DNA from: CADEEN01 sp963816315
GTDB lineage: Bacteria; Pseudomonadota; Gammaproteobacteria; Burkholderiales; Burkholderiaceae_C
Assembly: GCA_963816315.1 (NCBI GenBank)
Contig: CAWFJZ010000044.1
Span: 128,210 to 192,209 of the forward strand
Direction: 5' to 3'
DNA: 64,000 nucleotides
Shown: positions 35,734-46,108 of the stretch, piece by piece
Layout of the letters: the number at the start of each line of letters is the position of its first letter
Numbering within the stretch: position 1 is the first letter of the stretch
Notes under the pieces: model-generated
Told to the model about the DNA's origin: nothing
What the model saw: only the letters and a program-made list of their open reading frames with translations
Database searches by the model: none
Translations under genes and position numbers: made by a program

Positions 35734-36546
35734 ATGTTCGATGGGCTGAACACAGTTCGACAGATTGACCGTCCGCAACGCAGCGCGCCGGCGCTGGTGC
35801 CGGCGGTGACGCGGGCGCTGGCGCTGCTCGATCGCCTGGCCGAAGAGCGCCAGCCGATGGCGCTGGCGCGCCTGGCGGCCGGACTGGAGTTGCCCAAGAG
35901 CAGCGTGCACGGCCTGTGCACCACGCTGCTCGCGCTCGGCTACCTGCGCCGCCACGGTGACGGCAGTTTCTCGATCGGCCCGCGCGTGATGGGCTTGGCC
36001 GATGCATTCATCGCCGGCACCGACGTGGCGCAGGAGTTCGCCGCGATCTGGGCCGAGGCCGGCGACGTGCCCCAAGAGACCGTCGTGCTGGCGATTCTGA
36101 ACGGCGCCGACGTGGTCTATGTCGCCACGCGTTCGGGCAAGCGCCCGCTGGGTCTGTCGTTCAACATCGGCATGCGCTTGCCGGCGTACCTGGCCGCATC
36201 GGGCAAGGCGATGCTGGCGCACCTCGGCGAGGGTGCCCTGCGCACGCTGCTGGCCGGCCGCGAACTGGCGCCGATGGCGCAGCGCGAAGGCCCGACGCTC
36301 GACGGGTTGCTGGCCGAACTGGCCGAGGTGCGCGAGCGCGGCCACAGCATCGACGACGAAGGTGTTCGCGAAGGCGTGTATTGCATCGGCGCGCCGGTGT
36401 TCGACGGCCGCGGCGACGTGGTCGCGGGCATCGGCATGTGCCTGCAGAAGTCGCCGCGCCAGCAGGCTGCCCGGTCGGCGCAGCGGCGCCACGTGATCGA
36501 CGTGGCCGCGCGGCTGACGCGGCGCCTCGGAGGGCGGGCCGCATGA
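35734..36546 (+). CDS. IclR-family transcriptional regulator
   Basis: 270 residues. The N-terminal winged helix-turn-helix (about 25-90) has LARLAAGLELPKSSVHGLCT and LGYLRRHGDGSFSIG. The C-terminal effector domain (about 105-265) contains GKRPLGLSFNIGMRLPAYLA and ASGKAMLAHL. IclR regulators usually control catabolic or uptake genes next door. Its stop overlaps the start of the ABC ATPase gene (ATGA), so it is probably co-transcribed with, and controls, the following importer. Confidence 0.9.
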   Translation: MFDGLNTVRQIDRPQRSAPALVPAVTRALALLDRLAEERQPMALARLAAGLELPKSSVHGLCTTLLALGYLRRHGDGSFSIGPRVMGLADAFIAGTDVAQEFAAIWAEAGDVPQETVVLAILNGADVVYVATRSGKRPLGLSFNIGMRLPAYLAASGKAMLAHLGEGALRTLLAGRELAPMAQREGPTLDGLLAELAEVRERGHSIDDEGVREGVYCIGAPVFDGRGDVVAGIGMCLQKSPRQQAARSAQRRHVIDVAARLTRRLGGRAA

Positions 36547-37394
36547 GTGCCGCTGGCGACACGATCCTCGAAACACGCGAGCTGACCAAGGAGTTCAAGG
36601 GCTTCGTGGCCGTCGATAAAGTCAACCTGCGCGTGCGCCGCGGCAGCATCCACGCGCTGATCGGCCCCAACGGCGCCGGCAAGACGACCTGCTTCAACCT
36701 GCTGACCAAGTTCCTCACGCCCACGCGCGGCCAGATCCTCTTCAACGACATCGACATCACGGGCGAGGCGCCGGCGCACATCGCGCGCCGCGGCATCATC
36801 CGCTCGTTCCAGATTTCGGCCGTGTTCCCGCACCTGTCGGTGATCGAGAACGTGCGCGTGGCGCTGCAAAGGAAGCTCGGCACCTCGTTCCACTTCTGGC
36901 GCTCCGAGCGCAGCCTCGAACCGCTGAACGCTCGCGCGCTGGAGTTGCTGCGCGAGGTCGATCTGGAGAGCTACGCCGGCACGCCGACGGTCGAGCTCGC
37001 CTACGGCCGCAAGCGCGCGCTCGAGATCGCGACGACGCTGGCGATGGAGCCCGAGCTGATGCTGCTCGACGAGCCGACGCAGGGCATGGGCCTCGAAGAC
37101 GTGGACCGCATCCGCCAGTTGATCAAGAAGGTGGCCGCCAACCGCACCGTGCTGATGGTCGAGCACAACATGAGCGTGGTCGCCAGCATTGCCGACACCA
37201 TCACCGTGCTGCAACGCGGCGCCACGTTGGCCGAAGGGCCTTACGAGGTGGTGTCGAAGAACCCGGCCGTGATCGAGGCCTACATGGGCAGCGCGGATGC
37301 CGAGCTGAAGGGGGCGCACTGCATGCGCCGCCAATGCTCGAAGTCAAAGACCTGCACGCCTGGTACGGCGAATCGCACGTGCTGCACGGCGTGA
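36543..37394 (+). CDS. livG: Branched-chain-amino-acid-type ABC ATPase (LivG), tail uncertain
   Basis: LivG-type ATPase: ETRELTKEFKGFVAVDKVNL, Walker A GPNGAGKTTCFNLLTKFL, and ELAYGRKRALEIATTLAMEP with LLDEPTQGMG as signature and Walker B. ATG 36543 overlaps the IclR stop. The last 24 residues (after AELKGAH) look out of frame and overlap livF by 61 bases. A single missing base after GCGCACTG would create a TGA there, so the true end is probably near 37323. The importer's substrate could be an amino acid or an aromatic or other amphipathic acid, since LivFGHMK-type systems vary. Confidence 0.85.
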   Translation: MSAAGDTILETRELTKEFKGFVAVDKVNLRVRRGSIHALIGPNGAGKTTCFNLLTKFLTPTRGQILFNDIDITGEAPAHIARRGIIRSFQISAVFPHLSVIENVRVALQRKLGTSFHFWRSERSLEPLNARALELLREVDLESYAGTPTVELAYGRKRALEIATTLAMEPELMLLDEPTQGMGLEDVDRIRQLIKKVAANRTVLMVEHNMSVVASIADTITVLQRGATLAEGPYEVVSKNPAVIEAYMGSADAELKGAHCMRRQCSKSKTCTPGTANRTCCTA

Positions 37395-38026
37395 CGTTCG
37401 ACGTGCGCGAAGGCGAAGTCGTGACGCTGCTCGGCCGCAACGGCGCCGGGCGCACGAGCACGCTGCGCGCGATCCTCGGCCTGACGGGCAGCCGCAAGGG
37501 TTCGATCCGGGTGCGCGGCAGCGAAGTCATCGCGATGAGCACGCACCGCATCGCCCAACTCGGCATCGGCTACTGCCCGGAAGAGCGCGGCATCTTCTCC
37601 AGCCTGTCGGCCGAAGAGAATCTGATGCTGCCGCCGGCGCTGGCCAAGGGCGGCATGAGCGTCGAGCAGATCTACGCCATGTTCCCGAACCTGCGCGAGC
37701 GAGCCGGCAGCCAGGGCACGCGCCTGTCGGGCGGCGAGCAGCAGATGCTGGCCGTGGCGCGCATCCTGCGCACCGGCGCGCGGCTGCTGCTGCTCGACGA
37801 GATCTCCGAAGGCCTGGCGCCGGTGATCGTGCAAAAACTCGCCGAGATGGTGGGCACGCTGCGCAAGCAGGGCTACACCGTCGTCATGGTCGAGCAGAAC
37901 TTTCGTTTTGCCGCGCCGCTGGCCGACCGCTTCTTCGTCATGGAGCACGGCCGCATCCTGCAGGAATTCACCCAAGCACAGCTGCCCGCCAACATCGAGC
38001 GGCTGCACGAATACCTGGGCGTGTGA
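37334..38026 (+). CDS. livF: Branched-chain-amino-acid-type ABC ATPase (LivF)
   Basis: 230 residues. LEVKDLHAWYGESHVLHGV opens the LivF family. The P-loop reads GRNGAGRTSTLRAILGL, where the usual Lys-Thr of Walker A (GKTT/GKST) is replaced by Arg-Thr. The signature is LSGGEQQMLAVARIL and Walker B LLLLDEISEGLAP. The Walker A Lys-to-Arg change is a true departure from the consensus and could weaken ATP hydrolysis in this half; a base-calling error is the alternative. Confidence 0.88.
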   Translation: MLEVKDLHAWYGESHVLHGVTFDVREGEVVTLLGRNGAGRTSTLRAILGLTGSRKGSIRVRGSEVIAMSTHRIAQLGIGYCPEERGIFSSLSAEENLMLPPALAKGGMSVEQIYAMFPNLRERAGSQGTRLSGGEQQMLAVARILRTGARLLLLDEISEGLAPVIVQKLAEMVGTLRKQGYTVVMVEQNFRFAAPLADRFFVMEHGRILQEFTQAQLPANIERLHEYLGV

Positions 38027-38081
38027 ACGCCCGACCGCTTTTCGACTCACTGACCTCTCAACTTCACCACGGAGCCTTTCC

Positions 38082-39296
38082 ATGAAACTGAAAAAACTCA
38101 CCGCCGCCTGCACGCTGGCCTGCGCCACGCTGCTCGGCGCCGCACTGCCCGCGCAAGCGCAAATTTCCGGCGACGTGATCAAGATCGGCATCATCACCGA
38201 CATGTCCAGCGTCTATGCCGACCTCGACGGCCAGGGCGGCGTCGAAGCCATCAGGATGGCGATCGCCGACGCCGGCGGCACGGTGGCCGGCAAGAAGGTC
38301 GAGGTGCTGTTCGCCGACCACCAGAACAAGGCCGACATCGCCGCCGCCAAGGCCCGCGAGTGGTTCGACACGCAGGGCCTGGACATGCTGATCGGCGGCA
38401 CCAACTCGGGCACGGCGCTGGCCATGGCCAAGGTGGCGGCCGAGAAGAAAAAGCCGTTCATCGTCGTCGGCGCCGCCACGTCGGCGCTGACCAACGACCA
38501 GTGCACGCCCTACACCGTGCACTATGCCTACGACACGGTGGCGCTGGCCAAGGGCACCGGCGGCGCGGTGGTCAAGGCCGGCGGCAAGAGCTGGTACTTT
38601 CTGACGGCGGACTACGCCTTCGGCGCGGCGCTGCAGAACGACACGTCGAACGTCGTCAAGGCCGCCGGCGGCACCGTCGTCGGCTCCGTCAAGGTGCCGC
38701 TGAACGCCAGCGACTTCTCGTCTTTCCTGCTGCAGGCTCAAGGCAGCAAGGCCGACATCCTCGGCCTGGCCAACGCCGGCGGCGACACCATCAACTCGAT
38801 CAAGGCGGCCAACGAGTTCGGCGTCACCAAGACGATGAAGCTGGCCGGCCTGCTGGTCTTCATCAACGACATCCACTCGCTGGGCCTGAAGACGACGCAA
38901 GGCATGTACCTGACCGACAGCTGGTACTGGAACAAGGACGCCGAGTCGCGGGCCTGGAGCCGCAAGTTCTTCGACAAGATGAAGCGCATGCCGTCGTCGC
39001 TGCAGGCGGCGGACTATTCGGCAACGTCGCAGTACCTGGCAGCCGTCAAGGCCGCCGGCAGCGACGATGCCGACAAGGTGCTGGCGCAAATGAAAAAGAC
39101 CAAGATCAACAACGTCTATGCCAAGGGCGGCTTCATCCGCGACGACGGCCGCATGGTCCACGACATGTACCTGATGCAGGTCAAGACGCCGGCCGAATCA
39201 ACCGAGCCGTGGGACTACTACAAGGTCGTCGAGACCTTCAAGGGCGAGACGGCGTGGCAGACCAAGGCCGACACCAAATGCCCGCTGTGGAAGTAA
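38082..39296 (+). CDS. ABC transporter substrate-binding protein (LivK-type)
   Basis: 404 residues of periplasmic binding protein family Peripla_BP_6. The signal peptide is MKLKKLTAACTLACATLLGA through about residue 26 (AQA). ISGDVIKIGIITDMSSVYAD begins the mature domain. The C-terminal part includes EPWDYYKVVETFKGETAW, seen in binding proteins of this subfamily often tied to aromatic or other non-amino-acid ligands. It lies between the ATPase genes and the permease genes. GGAG precedes ATG 38082. Confidence 0.88.
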   Translation: MKLKKLTAACTLACATLLGAALPAQAQISGDVIKIGIITDMSSVYADLDGQGGVEAIRMAIADAGGTVAGKKVEVLFADHQNKADIAAAKAREWFDTQGLDMLIGGTNSGTALAMAKVAAEKKKPFIVVGAATSALTNDQCTPYTVHYAYDTVALAKGTGGAVVKAGGKSWYFLTADYAFGAALQNDTSNVVKAAGGTVVGSVKVPLNASDFSSFLLQAQGSKADILGLANAGGDTINSIKAANEFGVTKTMKLAGLLVFINDIHSLGLKTTQGMYLTDSWYWNKDAESRAWSRKFFDKMKRMPSSLQAADYSATSQYLAAVKAAGSDDADKVLAQMKKTKINNVYAKGGFIRDDGRMVHDMYLMQVKTPAESTEPWDYYKVVETFKGETAWQTKADTKCPLWK

Positions 39297-39328
39297 TGCA
39301 GCAGTGATCTCGAACTGAGACGCGCGCC

Positions 39329-40213
39329 GTGGAAATTTTCGGCATTCCGGTGCAGGCCTTCCTCGGCCAGTTGATGCTCGGCCTGGTCAACGGCTCGTTC
39401 TACGCCATGCTGAGCCTCGGCCTGGCGGTGATCTTCGGCCTGCTCGGCATCGTCAACTTCGCCCACGGCGCGCTCTACATGATCGGCGCTTACGTCGCCT
39501 ACCTCAGCCTGGAAAAACTCGGCCTCAACTACTGGGCGGCGCTGCTGATTGCACCGCTGGTGGTCGGTGCGCTCGGCGCGGCGATCGAGCGCACGCTGTT
39601 GAAGCCGCTGTACCGTATCGACCCGATCTACAGCCTGCTGCTGACCTTCGGCCTCGCGCTGATCGCCGAAGGCGTGTTCCGCGATCAGTTCGGCGTCTCC
39701 GGCCAGCAGTACGCGGTGCCGGAGGCGCTGCAAGGTGCCACCAACCTCGGCTTCATGGTGCTGCCGAACTACCGCGCCTGGGTCGTGCTGGCGTCGCTGA
39801 CGATCTGTCTGGGCACCTGGTTCGTGATCGAGAAGACGCGCCTGGGAGCGACGCTGCGCGCCGGCACCGAGAACCCGAAGCTGGTGCAGGCCTTCGGCAT
39901 CAACGTGCCGCTGATGGTGACGCTGACCTACGCCGGCGGCTCGGCGCTGGCCGCGCTGGCCGGCGTGCTGGCGGCGCCGGTGATCCAGATCACGCCGCTG
40001 ATGGGCAGCAACCTGATCATCGTGGTCTTTGCGGTCGTGGTCATCGGCGGCATGGGCTCGATCCTCGGCTCGATCATCACCGGCGTGCTGCTCGGCCTGG
40101 TCGAAGGGCTAACAAAAGTGTTTTACCCCGAGGCCTCGAACATCGTCGTCTTCGTCATCATGGCCATCGTGCTGATGGTTCGCCCCGCCGGCCTGTTCGG
40201 CAAGGAGAAGTGA
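39329..40213 (+). CDS. livH: Branched-chain-amino-acid-type ABC permease (LivH)
   Basis: 294 residues, eight or so hydrophobic helices. QLMLGLVNGSFYAMLSLGLAVIFGLLGIVNFAHGAL is the LivH opening, and the EAA loop region is LRAGTENPKLVQAFGINVP. It starts at GTG 39329, 32 bases after the binding-protein gene, and ends 1 base before livM. Confidence 0.9.
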   Translation: MEIFGIPVQAFLGQLMLGLVNGSFYAMLSLGLAVIFGLLGIVNFAHGALYMIGAYVAYLSLEKLGLNYWAALLIAPLVVGALGAAIERTLLKPLYRIDPIYSLLLTFGLALIAEGVFRDQFGVSGQQYAVPEALQGATNLGFMVLPNYRAWVVLASLTICLGTWFVIEKTRLGATLRAGTENPKLVQAFGINVPLMVTLTYAGGSALAALAGVLAAPVIQITPLMGSNLIIVVFAVVVIGGMGSILGSIITGVLLGLVEGLTKVFYPEASNIVVFVIMAIVLMVRPAGLFGKEK

Positions 40214-40214
40214 G

Positions 40215-41162
40215 ATGACGGCGAGCAACGAGGGCGCGGCGCGGCTGGCCTGGGGCGTCGTGCTGGCGCTGCTGATCGCGGCGCCCTTCATCGGCGTCTA
40301 TCCGGTGTTCGCGATGACCGCGCTGTGCTTCGCGATCTTCGCCTGCGCCTTCAACCTGCTGCTCGGCTTCACCGGCCTGCTGTCGTTCGGCCATGCGGCG
40401 TTCATGGGCTCGGCAGCCTACGCCACCGGCTGGCTGGTGCGCAGCGCCGGCTGGCCGCCCGAGCTGGGTGTGCTGGCGGGCACCGTCGTCGCCGGCGCGC
40501 TCGGCCTCGTCGTCGGCCTGATCGCGATCCGCCGACAGGGCATCTACTTCGCGATGATCACGCTGGCGATGGCGCAGATGATCTACTTCGTCTGCCTGCA
40601 GGCGCCGTTCACCGGCGGCGAAGACGGCCTGCAGGGCGTGCCGCGCGGCAAGCTCTTCGGCGTCATCCCGATGGACAGCGATCTGGTGCTCTATTACGTG
40701 GTGCTGGCCGTCTTCGTCGCCGTCTTCCTGGCCATCATCCGCATCGTGCATTCGCCTTACGGCCAGGTGTTGAAGGCGATCCGCGAGAACGAGCCGCGCG
40801 CCATCTCGCTCGGCTACGACGTTGACCGCTACAAGCTGCTGGCCTTCGTGCTGTCAACGGCGATCGCCGGCCTGGCGGGGTCGCTGAAGACCCTGGTGCT
40901 GGGCTTTGCAACGCTCTCGGACGTGCACTGGTCCCTGTCGGGCGAGGTCGTGCTGATGACGCTGCTCGGCGGGCTGGCGACGTTCGCCGGGCCGGTGATC
41001 GGCGCCTTCCTCATCATCGGCTTGCAGAACTTCCTCGCCGATCGCGTCGGGTCGTGGGTGACGGTGATCATCGGCGTGATCTTCGTCGTCTGCGTGCTGG
41101 CGTTTCGCAAGGGCATCGTCGGCGAGTTGCTGGCCTGGCGGCAGCGGCGCAGTTCGCGCTGA
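40215..41162 (+). CDS. livM: Branched-chain-amino-acid-type ABC permease (LivM)
   Basis: 315 residues. LLLGFTGLLSFGHAAFMGSAAYAT is the LivM signature, then VVGLIAIRRQGIYFAMITLA and KAIRENEPRAISLGYDVDRYK as the ATPase contact. It is the last gene of the importer and converges on a reverse-strand cytochrome gene with a 10-base gap, so any terminator must lie in coding sequence. Confidence 0.9.
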   Translation: MTASNEGAARLAWGVVLALLIAAPFIGVYPVFAMTALCFAIFACAFNLLLGFTGLLSFGHAAFMGSAAYATGWLVRSAGWPPELGVLAGTVVAGALGLVVGLIAIRRQGIYFAMITLAMAQMIYFVCLQAPFTGGEDGLQGVPRGKLFGVIPMDSDLVLYYVVLAVFVAVFLAIIRIVHSPYGQVLKAIRENEPRAISLGYDVDRYKLLAFVLSTAIAGLAGSLKTLVLGFATLSDVHWSLSGEVVLMTLLGGLATFAGPVIGAFLIIGLQNFLADRVGSWVTVIIGVIFVVCVLAFRKGIVGELLAWRQRRSSR

Positions 41163-41172
41163 GCGACGGCCT

Positions 41173-41646
41173 TCAGTACTTCACCTTGATTTTGTCGAGC
41201 TGCTCTTTGCTGGCGGCAGGCACATCGCCGCGCTGGCTCCAGCGATTGAGGTTCCATGCGCCGTCGCCCAACCAGGCCTTGACCAGCTTCAGATTCGCAG
41301 CGCGTTCGGCGTCGGTCGCTCCCAAGTAGAGGTACATGTTGCCGGGCTTGCCGCCGGCGTATTGACTCGTCCCGTCGTCGAGTCTGCGCATCAGGGCGCC
41401 GGTATCCGGCCAGGCGATGAAGGCGATGAATCGCTCGTAGGTGTCCATGCGCGGCCCCTGCGACTTGTCCGCAAAACCCTTCTCGTCGAGCAGGAAGTCG
41501 GCGCGTTCAGGCGAATTCGCGCCGTGGCAGGCGATGCACTTGGATTGCCACAGCGGCGCGATGACGCCGCGATAGCTCACTTCCTGTGCTGATGCCATGC
41601 TGCCGCCCAGCAACAAGGCCAGTGTCGCTGTCAGGGTCTTGACCAT
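41173..41646 (-). CDS. Small periplasmic c-type cytochrome
   Basis: 157 residues. The signal peptide MVKTLTATLALLLGGSMASA is residues 1-20. One haem-binding motif CIACH occurs at about 36-40 in LWQSKCIACHGANSPERADF. The remainder contains SQYAGGKPGNMYLYLG and LKLVKAWLGDGAWNLNRW. I recognise it as a single-haem cytochrome-like protein of unknown partner. AAGAAGG lies ahead of ATG 41646. Upstream in-frame starts exist but lack a signal peptide. Confidence 0.75.
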   Translation of the reverse strand: MVKTLTATLALLLGGSMASAQEVSYRGVIAPLWQSKCIACHGANSPERADFLLDEKGFADKSQGPRMDTYERFIAFIAWPDTGALMRRLDDGTSQYAGGKPGNMYLYLGATDAERAANLKLVKAWLGDGAWNLNRWSQRGDVPAASKEQLDKIKVKY

Positions 41647-41687
41647 CGGGGCCTTCTTGAAGTGACGGGACTCCAAGGTAGCGCAGC

Positions 41688-41713
41688 GATCCATCGCCGG
41701 CTTGCGATGGATC
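41688..41713. repeat. Perfect 10-bp hairpin between helicase and cytochrome genes
   Basis: GATCCATCGC (41688-41697), loop CGGCTT, GCGATGGATC (41704-41713). It lies 79 bases past the helicase stop and 42 before the cytochrome start on the minus strand. It has no T-tract; possibly a processing or regulatory hairpin. Confidence 0.5.
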
Positions 41714-41792
41714 AAGCCGTGGTTCTGAGAGTGCTCGTCCGCGGGCTCCACCAGAGACGAAAGGTGACGTTCGCAGGCTCGACACAGCGAGC

Positions 41793-44700
41793 TCATGCAT
41801 CCCCCCGCAACAACGCCAACAACGCCCCTGCATCCATCACCGCGCCGCCATCCTGCCCGCCGAGGATGCCCTCGGCGAGTTCGCGCTTGCTGCGGTGCAG
41901 GCGCACGATGCGGTCTTCGATCGAGCCTTGGGTGACGAGGCGATAGACGGTGACCGGGCGCAACTGGCCGATGCGGTGGGCGCGGCCCGAGGCCTGGTCT
42001 TCGGCGGCGGGGTTCCACCACGGGTCGGCAATGATCACGTAGTCGGCGGCGGTGAGGTTGAGGCCGAAGCCGCCCGCCTTCAGGCTGATGAGGAAGAAGT
42101 CGCCGCTGCCTTGCTGGAAGGCGGCGACGCGCTTGCCGCGCTCTGCCGCCGGCGTGCTGCCGTCGAGGTATTGGTAGGCGAGGCCCGCAGCGTCGAGGCG
42201 TTCGCGCAGCAGCGCGAGGAAGTCGGTGAACTGGCTGAACACCAGCGCCTTGTGTTTGCCGGCGACGAGCTCGACGGCCAGGCGCTCGAACTCCTGCACC
42301 TTGGCGCCGACGAGGCCGAGTTCGGGTGCGACCAGGCGTGGGTCGCAGGCCGCGCGGCGCAGTTTGGTCAGCGCGGCGAGCAGGTGAATCTGCGCTTGGC
42401 CCGGCGCCGCGCCGTCGCTGATCACCCGGTTGACGCTGTCTTCGGCTTGCTGGCGCAGCACTTCGAGCAGCGCGCGTTCGCGCTTGCCGGGCACGACCTC
42501 GTGGACGATCTCTGTGCGCGGCGGCAGGTCGGTCAGCACCTCGCCCTTGGTTCGGCGCAACAGGAAGGGCGCGACGAGGCGGCGCAGGCGGCGCGAGGCT
42601 TGTGCGTCGCCGTCACGCTCGATCGGGCCGGCAAAACGCTGGTTGAATTGTTCGGCGCTGCCGAGCAGGCCAGGGTTGGCAAAGCCCATGATCGACCACA
42701 GTTCGCCCAGGCGGTTTTCGATCGGCGTGCCGGTGAGCGCCAGGCGAAAGCCGGCGTCGATGCGTGATGCCGCTTTGGCGCGTCGCGTGGCGGCGTTCTT
42801 GATGGCCTGCGCTTCGTCGAGCACGGCGCTGTGCCATTCGCGGCCGGCCAGAAGATCGGCGTCGCGCTGCAGCAGTGCGTAAGAGCACAGCAGCACCTGG
42901 CCGGGGCCGAGCGCGCGCACCTGGCGGCGGCGCGCGGTGAGGCGGGCGCTGTCGGCCTCGGGCGTGTCTTCATCGTCGTCCGTCATCTCGTTGTCGATGA
43001 CTTCGCCGACATCGCCATACATCTGCACGTCGAGCGACGGCGCAAAGCGTGCGGCTTCGCTGACCCAGTTGCTGCACACCGACGTCGGCGCCACCACCAG
43101 CGCCGCGCCGCCGGCCGCGCGTTCGAGCAGCACGGCCAATGTCATCAAGGTCTTGCCCAGGCCCATGTCATCGGCCAGGCAGGCGCCGAAGCCGCTGGCG
43201 GACAGGCGCATCAACCAGCGAAAGCCTGCCTGCTGGTAGTCGCGCAGATCGGCCTGCAAGGTGTTGGGCAACTCGAAGCGGCGCTCTTGCGCGTCGGCCC
43301 ACGCAGTGCTGCGCTTGCGCCACGCAGCGTCGCCTTCGAGCTGCAACTCGCCCGCTTGCTGGCTCCACGCCAACGCGGCGATGCTGGGCACGCGCTGGCC
43401 GTCCTTGTGCGGCTGCACGACGGCGTTCAGGTCGGCGAGCTGCTGGCGCAGGCCGTCGCTCAGGGCCAGGAAGTCGCCGTCGCCGAGTGCGACATAGCGG
43501 CGCTTGCCGGCCTGCACCAGTTCGAGCAGCGAGGCGAGGCGCAGCACTTCGCCATCGTCGAGCGCAAGTTCGCCGTCGAGCGTGAGCCAATCGCCGCGGC
43601 TGGTCACGTTCAACGTCACCGCCTTCGCGGTGACGGCGCGCACGCGCAGCGGCTTGCCCTTGGGCCATTCGCTGACGATGCCGGGCGCTTGGGCGGCCAG
43701 CGCTTCCACCAGGGCCAGCGACTGTTCGGCATCGTCGATCTGCCACGCGTGCACGCCGTCGTCGAGAAACTCCGCAGCCTGCAGCAATGCCGACACGCGC
43801 GTGCGTTCGGCGTCGAGTTGGCGCCGCGTGAACAGCGTCGCGCCCTGATGCACGGTGGTCACGCGCTCGCGGCCGGCGCCGGGCGCCAGGCGCGGGCCGA
43901 AGTCGCCGAAAGGCGCGGCCACCAGCGTCAAGTCGAGGCCGCCGCCGCGCGGCGTCAGCTCGGCGCGCAGCGTGTCGCTGGCCGGCACTTCATGGCCGGC
44001 TTCGGCGTCGCTGGCAATCTGGAAATGTGTCGCCAGCACGCGCAGCGCAGCGTCGAGCTCGGCCTTCTCCGTGGCCGGCACCTGCCAGCCCTGCGTCACC
44101 AGCTCAGCCACGCGCAACTGCGCCGGCGTCGTGCGCACCAGGCGCGCGCGTTCCGTGCCGTCGGCGATGAGCAAGGTCTGCCGCGCGCGCTCTGTCGCGC
44201 CTTGTTCGCGCGGCGAGACGTAGGCGTAGAGATCGTCGTCTTTTCCTTTGGCCGGCGGCGCGAGCAGCGGATCGACGAGGCGAAACGCGATGTGCTCGCC
44301 GCGCGTCATGACTTCGAGCGCGGGCAGCGCTTCGGCGACTTCGATGAAGCGCTGCGGCTCGCTCGCCCAGGCCACATGCGGGTGGCGCACCAGCGCGGCC
44401 GCGGCCAGCGCCGTGTCGAGGAAAGGCTTGTTGCCGAAGTCCTGGCGCAAGACCGCGCGCAGCACGGCGGCGTCGTGCGTCGGCAAATCCTTGCGCTTGA
44501 TCAGCGTGGCCAATGTCACCGGCTTGGCCTTGCCGAGGCCGCGTGTGCTGGCCTTTTGTTCGAGCGGCTCGATGGCGGTGATGCGGCAGCTCTTGGCATC
44601 GACGCTCACGGTCCAGATCAGGCGGTCGCCTTGCGCACTGGCTTCCCGCTTGCCCGCGGGGCCGTGGCCGAGCGCGACGATCGACGCCAGCGCTTCGCGC

Positions 44701-46054
44701 CAGCGGTCTTGCGCGGCGCCGATGAAAAACGGCATTGCCGCGTCTGCGACATCAGGGGCTTCGTTCAGCAATTGCGCCACGCGCGCGCCGCGCCATGCGC
44801 GCCAGCCACAGCAGGCCGGCGTTGCGCAAGCGTGTCTCGAGGTACGCGCCGTGCTCGCGCAAGCGGTCTTGCGCGCTGCGCGGGGCCAGCTCGATGCGCA
44901 GCCACGCGGCGAGCAGCAGGTGCTGCAACTGTTCGAGCGAGTCGCGCGGGTTGTTCGGGCTGCGGGCCAACTGGAAGTGCTTGGCATTGATCGGCGAGTC
45001 GCCCAGGCGCTGGTCGATGGCCGATTGCCACAGGCCCCAGAAGGTGTACGGCTGCGCTTCGCGTTTGCCCGATTCAGCGGCGGCGAACTTGCGCGCCTTG
45101 ACCCACGCGGCGGGCTCGGGTTGCGCCAACAGCGCCAGGGTGTAGAGCCAGGCAATCGACGGCGGCAGCAGGTGCTTGCGCTTGCCGGTCTCGGCCGTCA
45201 GCGCTTTCAACGCGGCTTCGAAACGCGCGCTGCCCTCCGCGAACCGGCCCTCGGCGATGTCGATGCCGGCCAGCACGGCTTGCGCTTCTGGTGTGTCGAT
45301 GCGCGCCAGCAACTCGCGTGCGCCCTCGAACTGCTCGCGAAAGAGCAGCGTTTCGGCCAGCCGGTAGTGCAGGTGTGCGGGCACCTTCTTCGGCGTCGCG
45401 TGGAGCTGCGCCAGCAGCCAGTCGAGCAGGGCGACGATGTCGGCTTCGGCATCGTCGGCCGCCATGGCGAGCACGTTGTCGGCCAGGCCGCAAACAAATG
45501 TGACGTCGAGGCGGCCCAACAGTTCGATGTCGAACGGGTCGAGCAGCGCCTGGCGAAAAGCCACCGCGCCGAACTGACTCGGCCCGACCATCGCCGCGAA
45601 GTGGTTGAAGGTCTCGGCACTGCGCCCGCAGTGGATGACGATGCGCATCGCCGCGGCGCAGGTGGCGCTGTCGAAGATCTCCATGCCCCAGCCACGGTCG
45701 AAGTGGTGGCGCTTGCGCCAGGCCTGCCACCAGAACTCGCGGCGGGTCTCGTCCTGCACGAGGGCGCGAAAACGCTGCCAACCGGACTCGCGCGGCGCGC
45801 TCCAGCGGCCCCGTTCGTCGCGCGCCGCGAGCTCTAGTTCGGCCAGTTCGTCGAGCAGGCGGCGCACTTCGGCGTTGTGGAAGCCGCTGCCGCGCGCGGT
45901 GCGGCAGCCTGCTGCGGTCGAGCAGGTCGATCAACTGGTTGGCGGTCAGCGGCGCTTGCGAGAACGCCAGCGCGTCGAAGATCACTTCGCGATCCGGGCT
46001 CTGGGTCGGCGCCGTGTCGGTCAGGAACGTCGATTGGGCGGCGGGCACTTTCAT
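41793..46054 (-). CDS. SNF2-family DEAD/DEAH helicase (two frameshifts)
   Basis: About 1,420 residues. A long N-terminal region of unknown fold (with tetratricopeptide-like stretches such as FEGARELLARIDTPEAQ) precedes the SNF2 core. Motif I is LADDMGLGKTLMTLAVLLER, motif II DEAQAIKN, then LTGTPIENRLGELWSIMGF. The C-terminal helicase has LVFSQFTDFL and QASGRAHRIGQLRPVTVYRL. It is a Swi2/Snf2-type ATPase that moves along double-stranded DNA; the exact role is unknown. The frame breaks at about 45893 (RSRLPHRARGSGFHNAEV in repaired form) and about 44787. Start ATG 46054, divergent from leuC with only 54 bases between. Confidence 0.88.
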
Positions 46055-46108
46055 CGGGCCAGTTTAGGGCGGTGCGCGGCGTGGTGGCTTGCGCGACAAT
46101 CGCCTGCC

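Noticed and set aside
41647..41792. N-terminal extension of the cytochrome gene or a small gene
   Set aside because: In-frame starts upstream of 41646 give no signal peptide before the haem motif; the region holds a hairpin and no supported gene.
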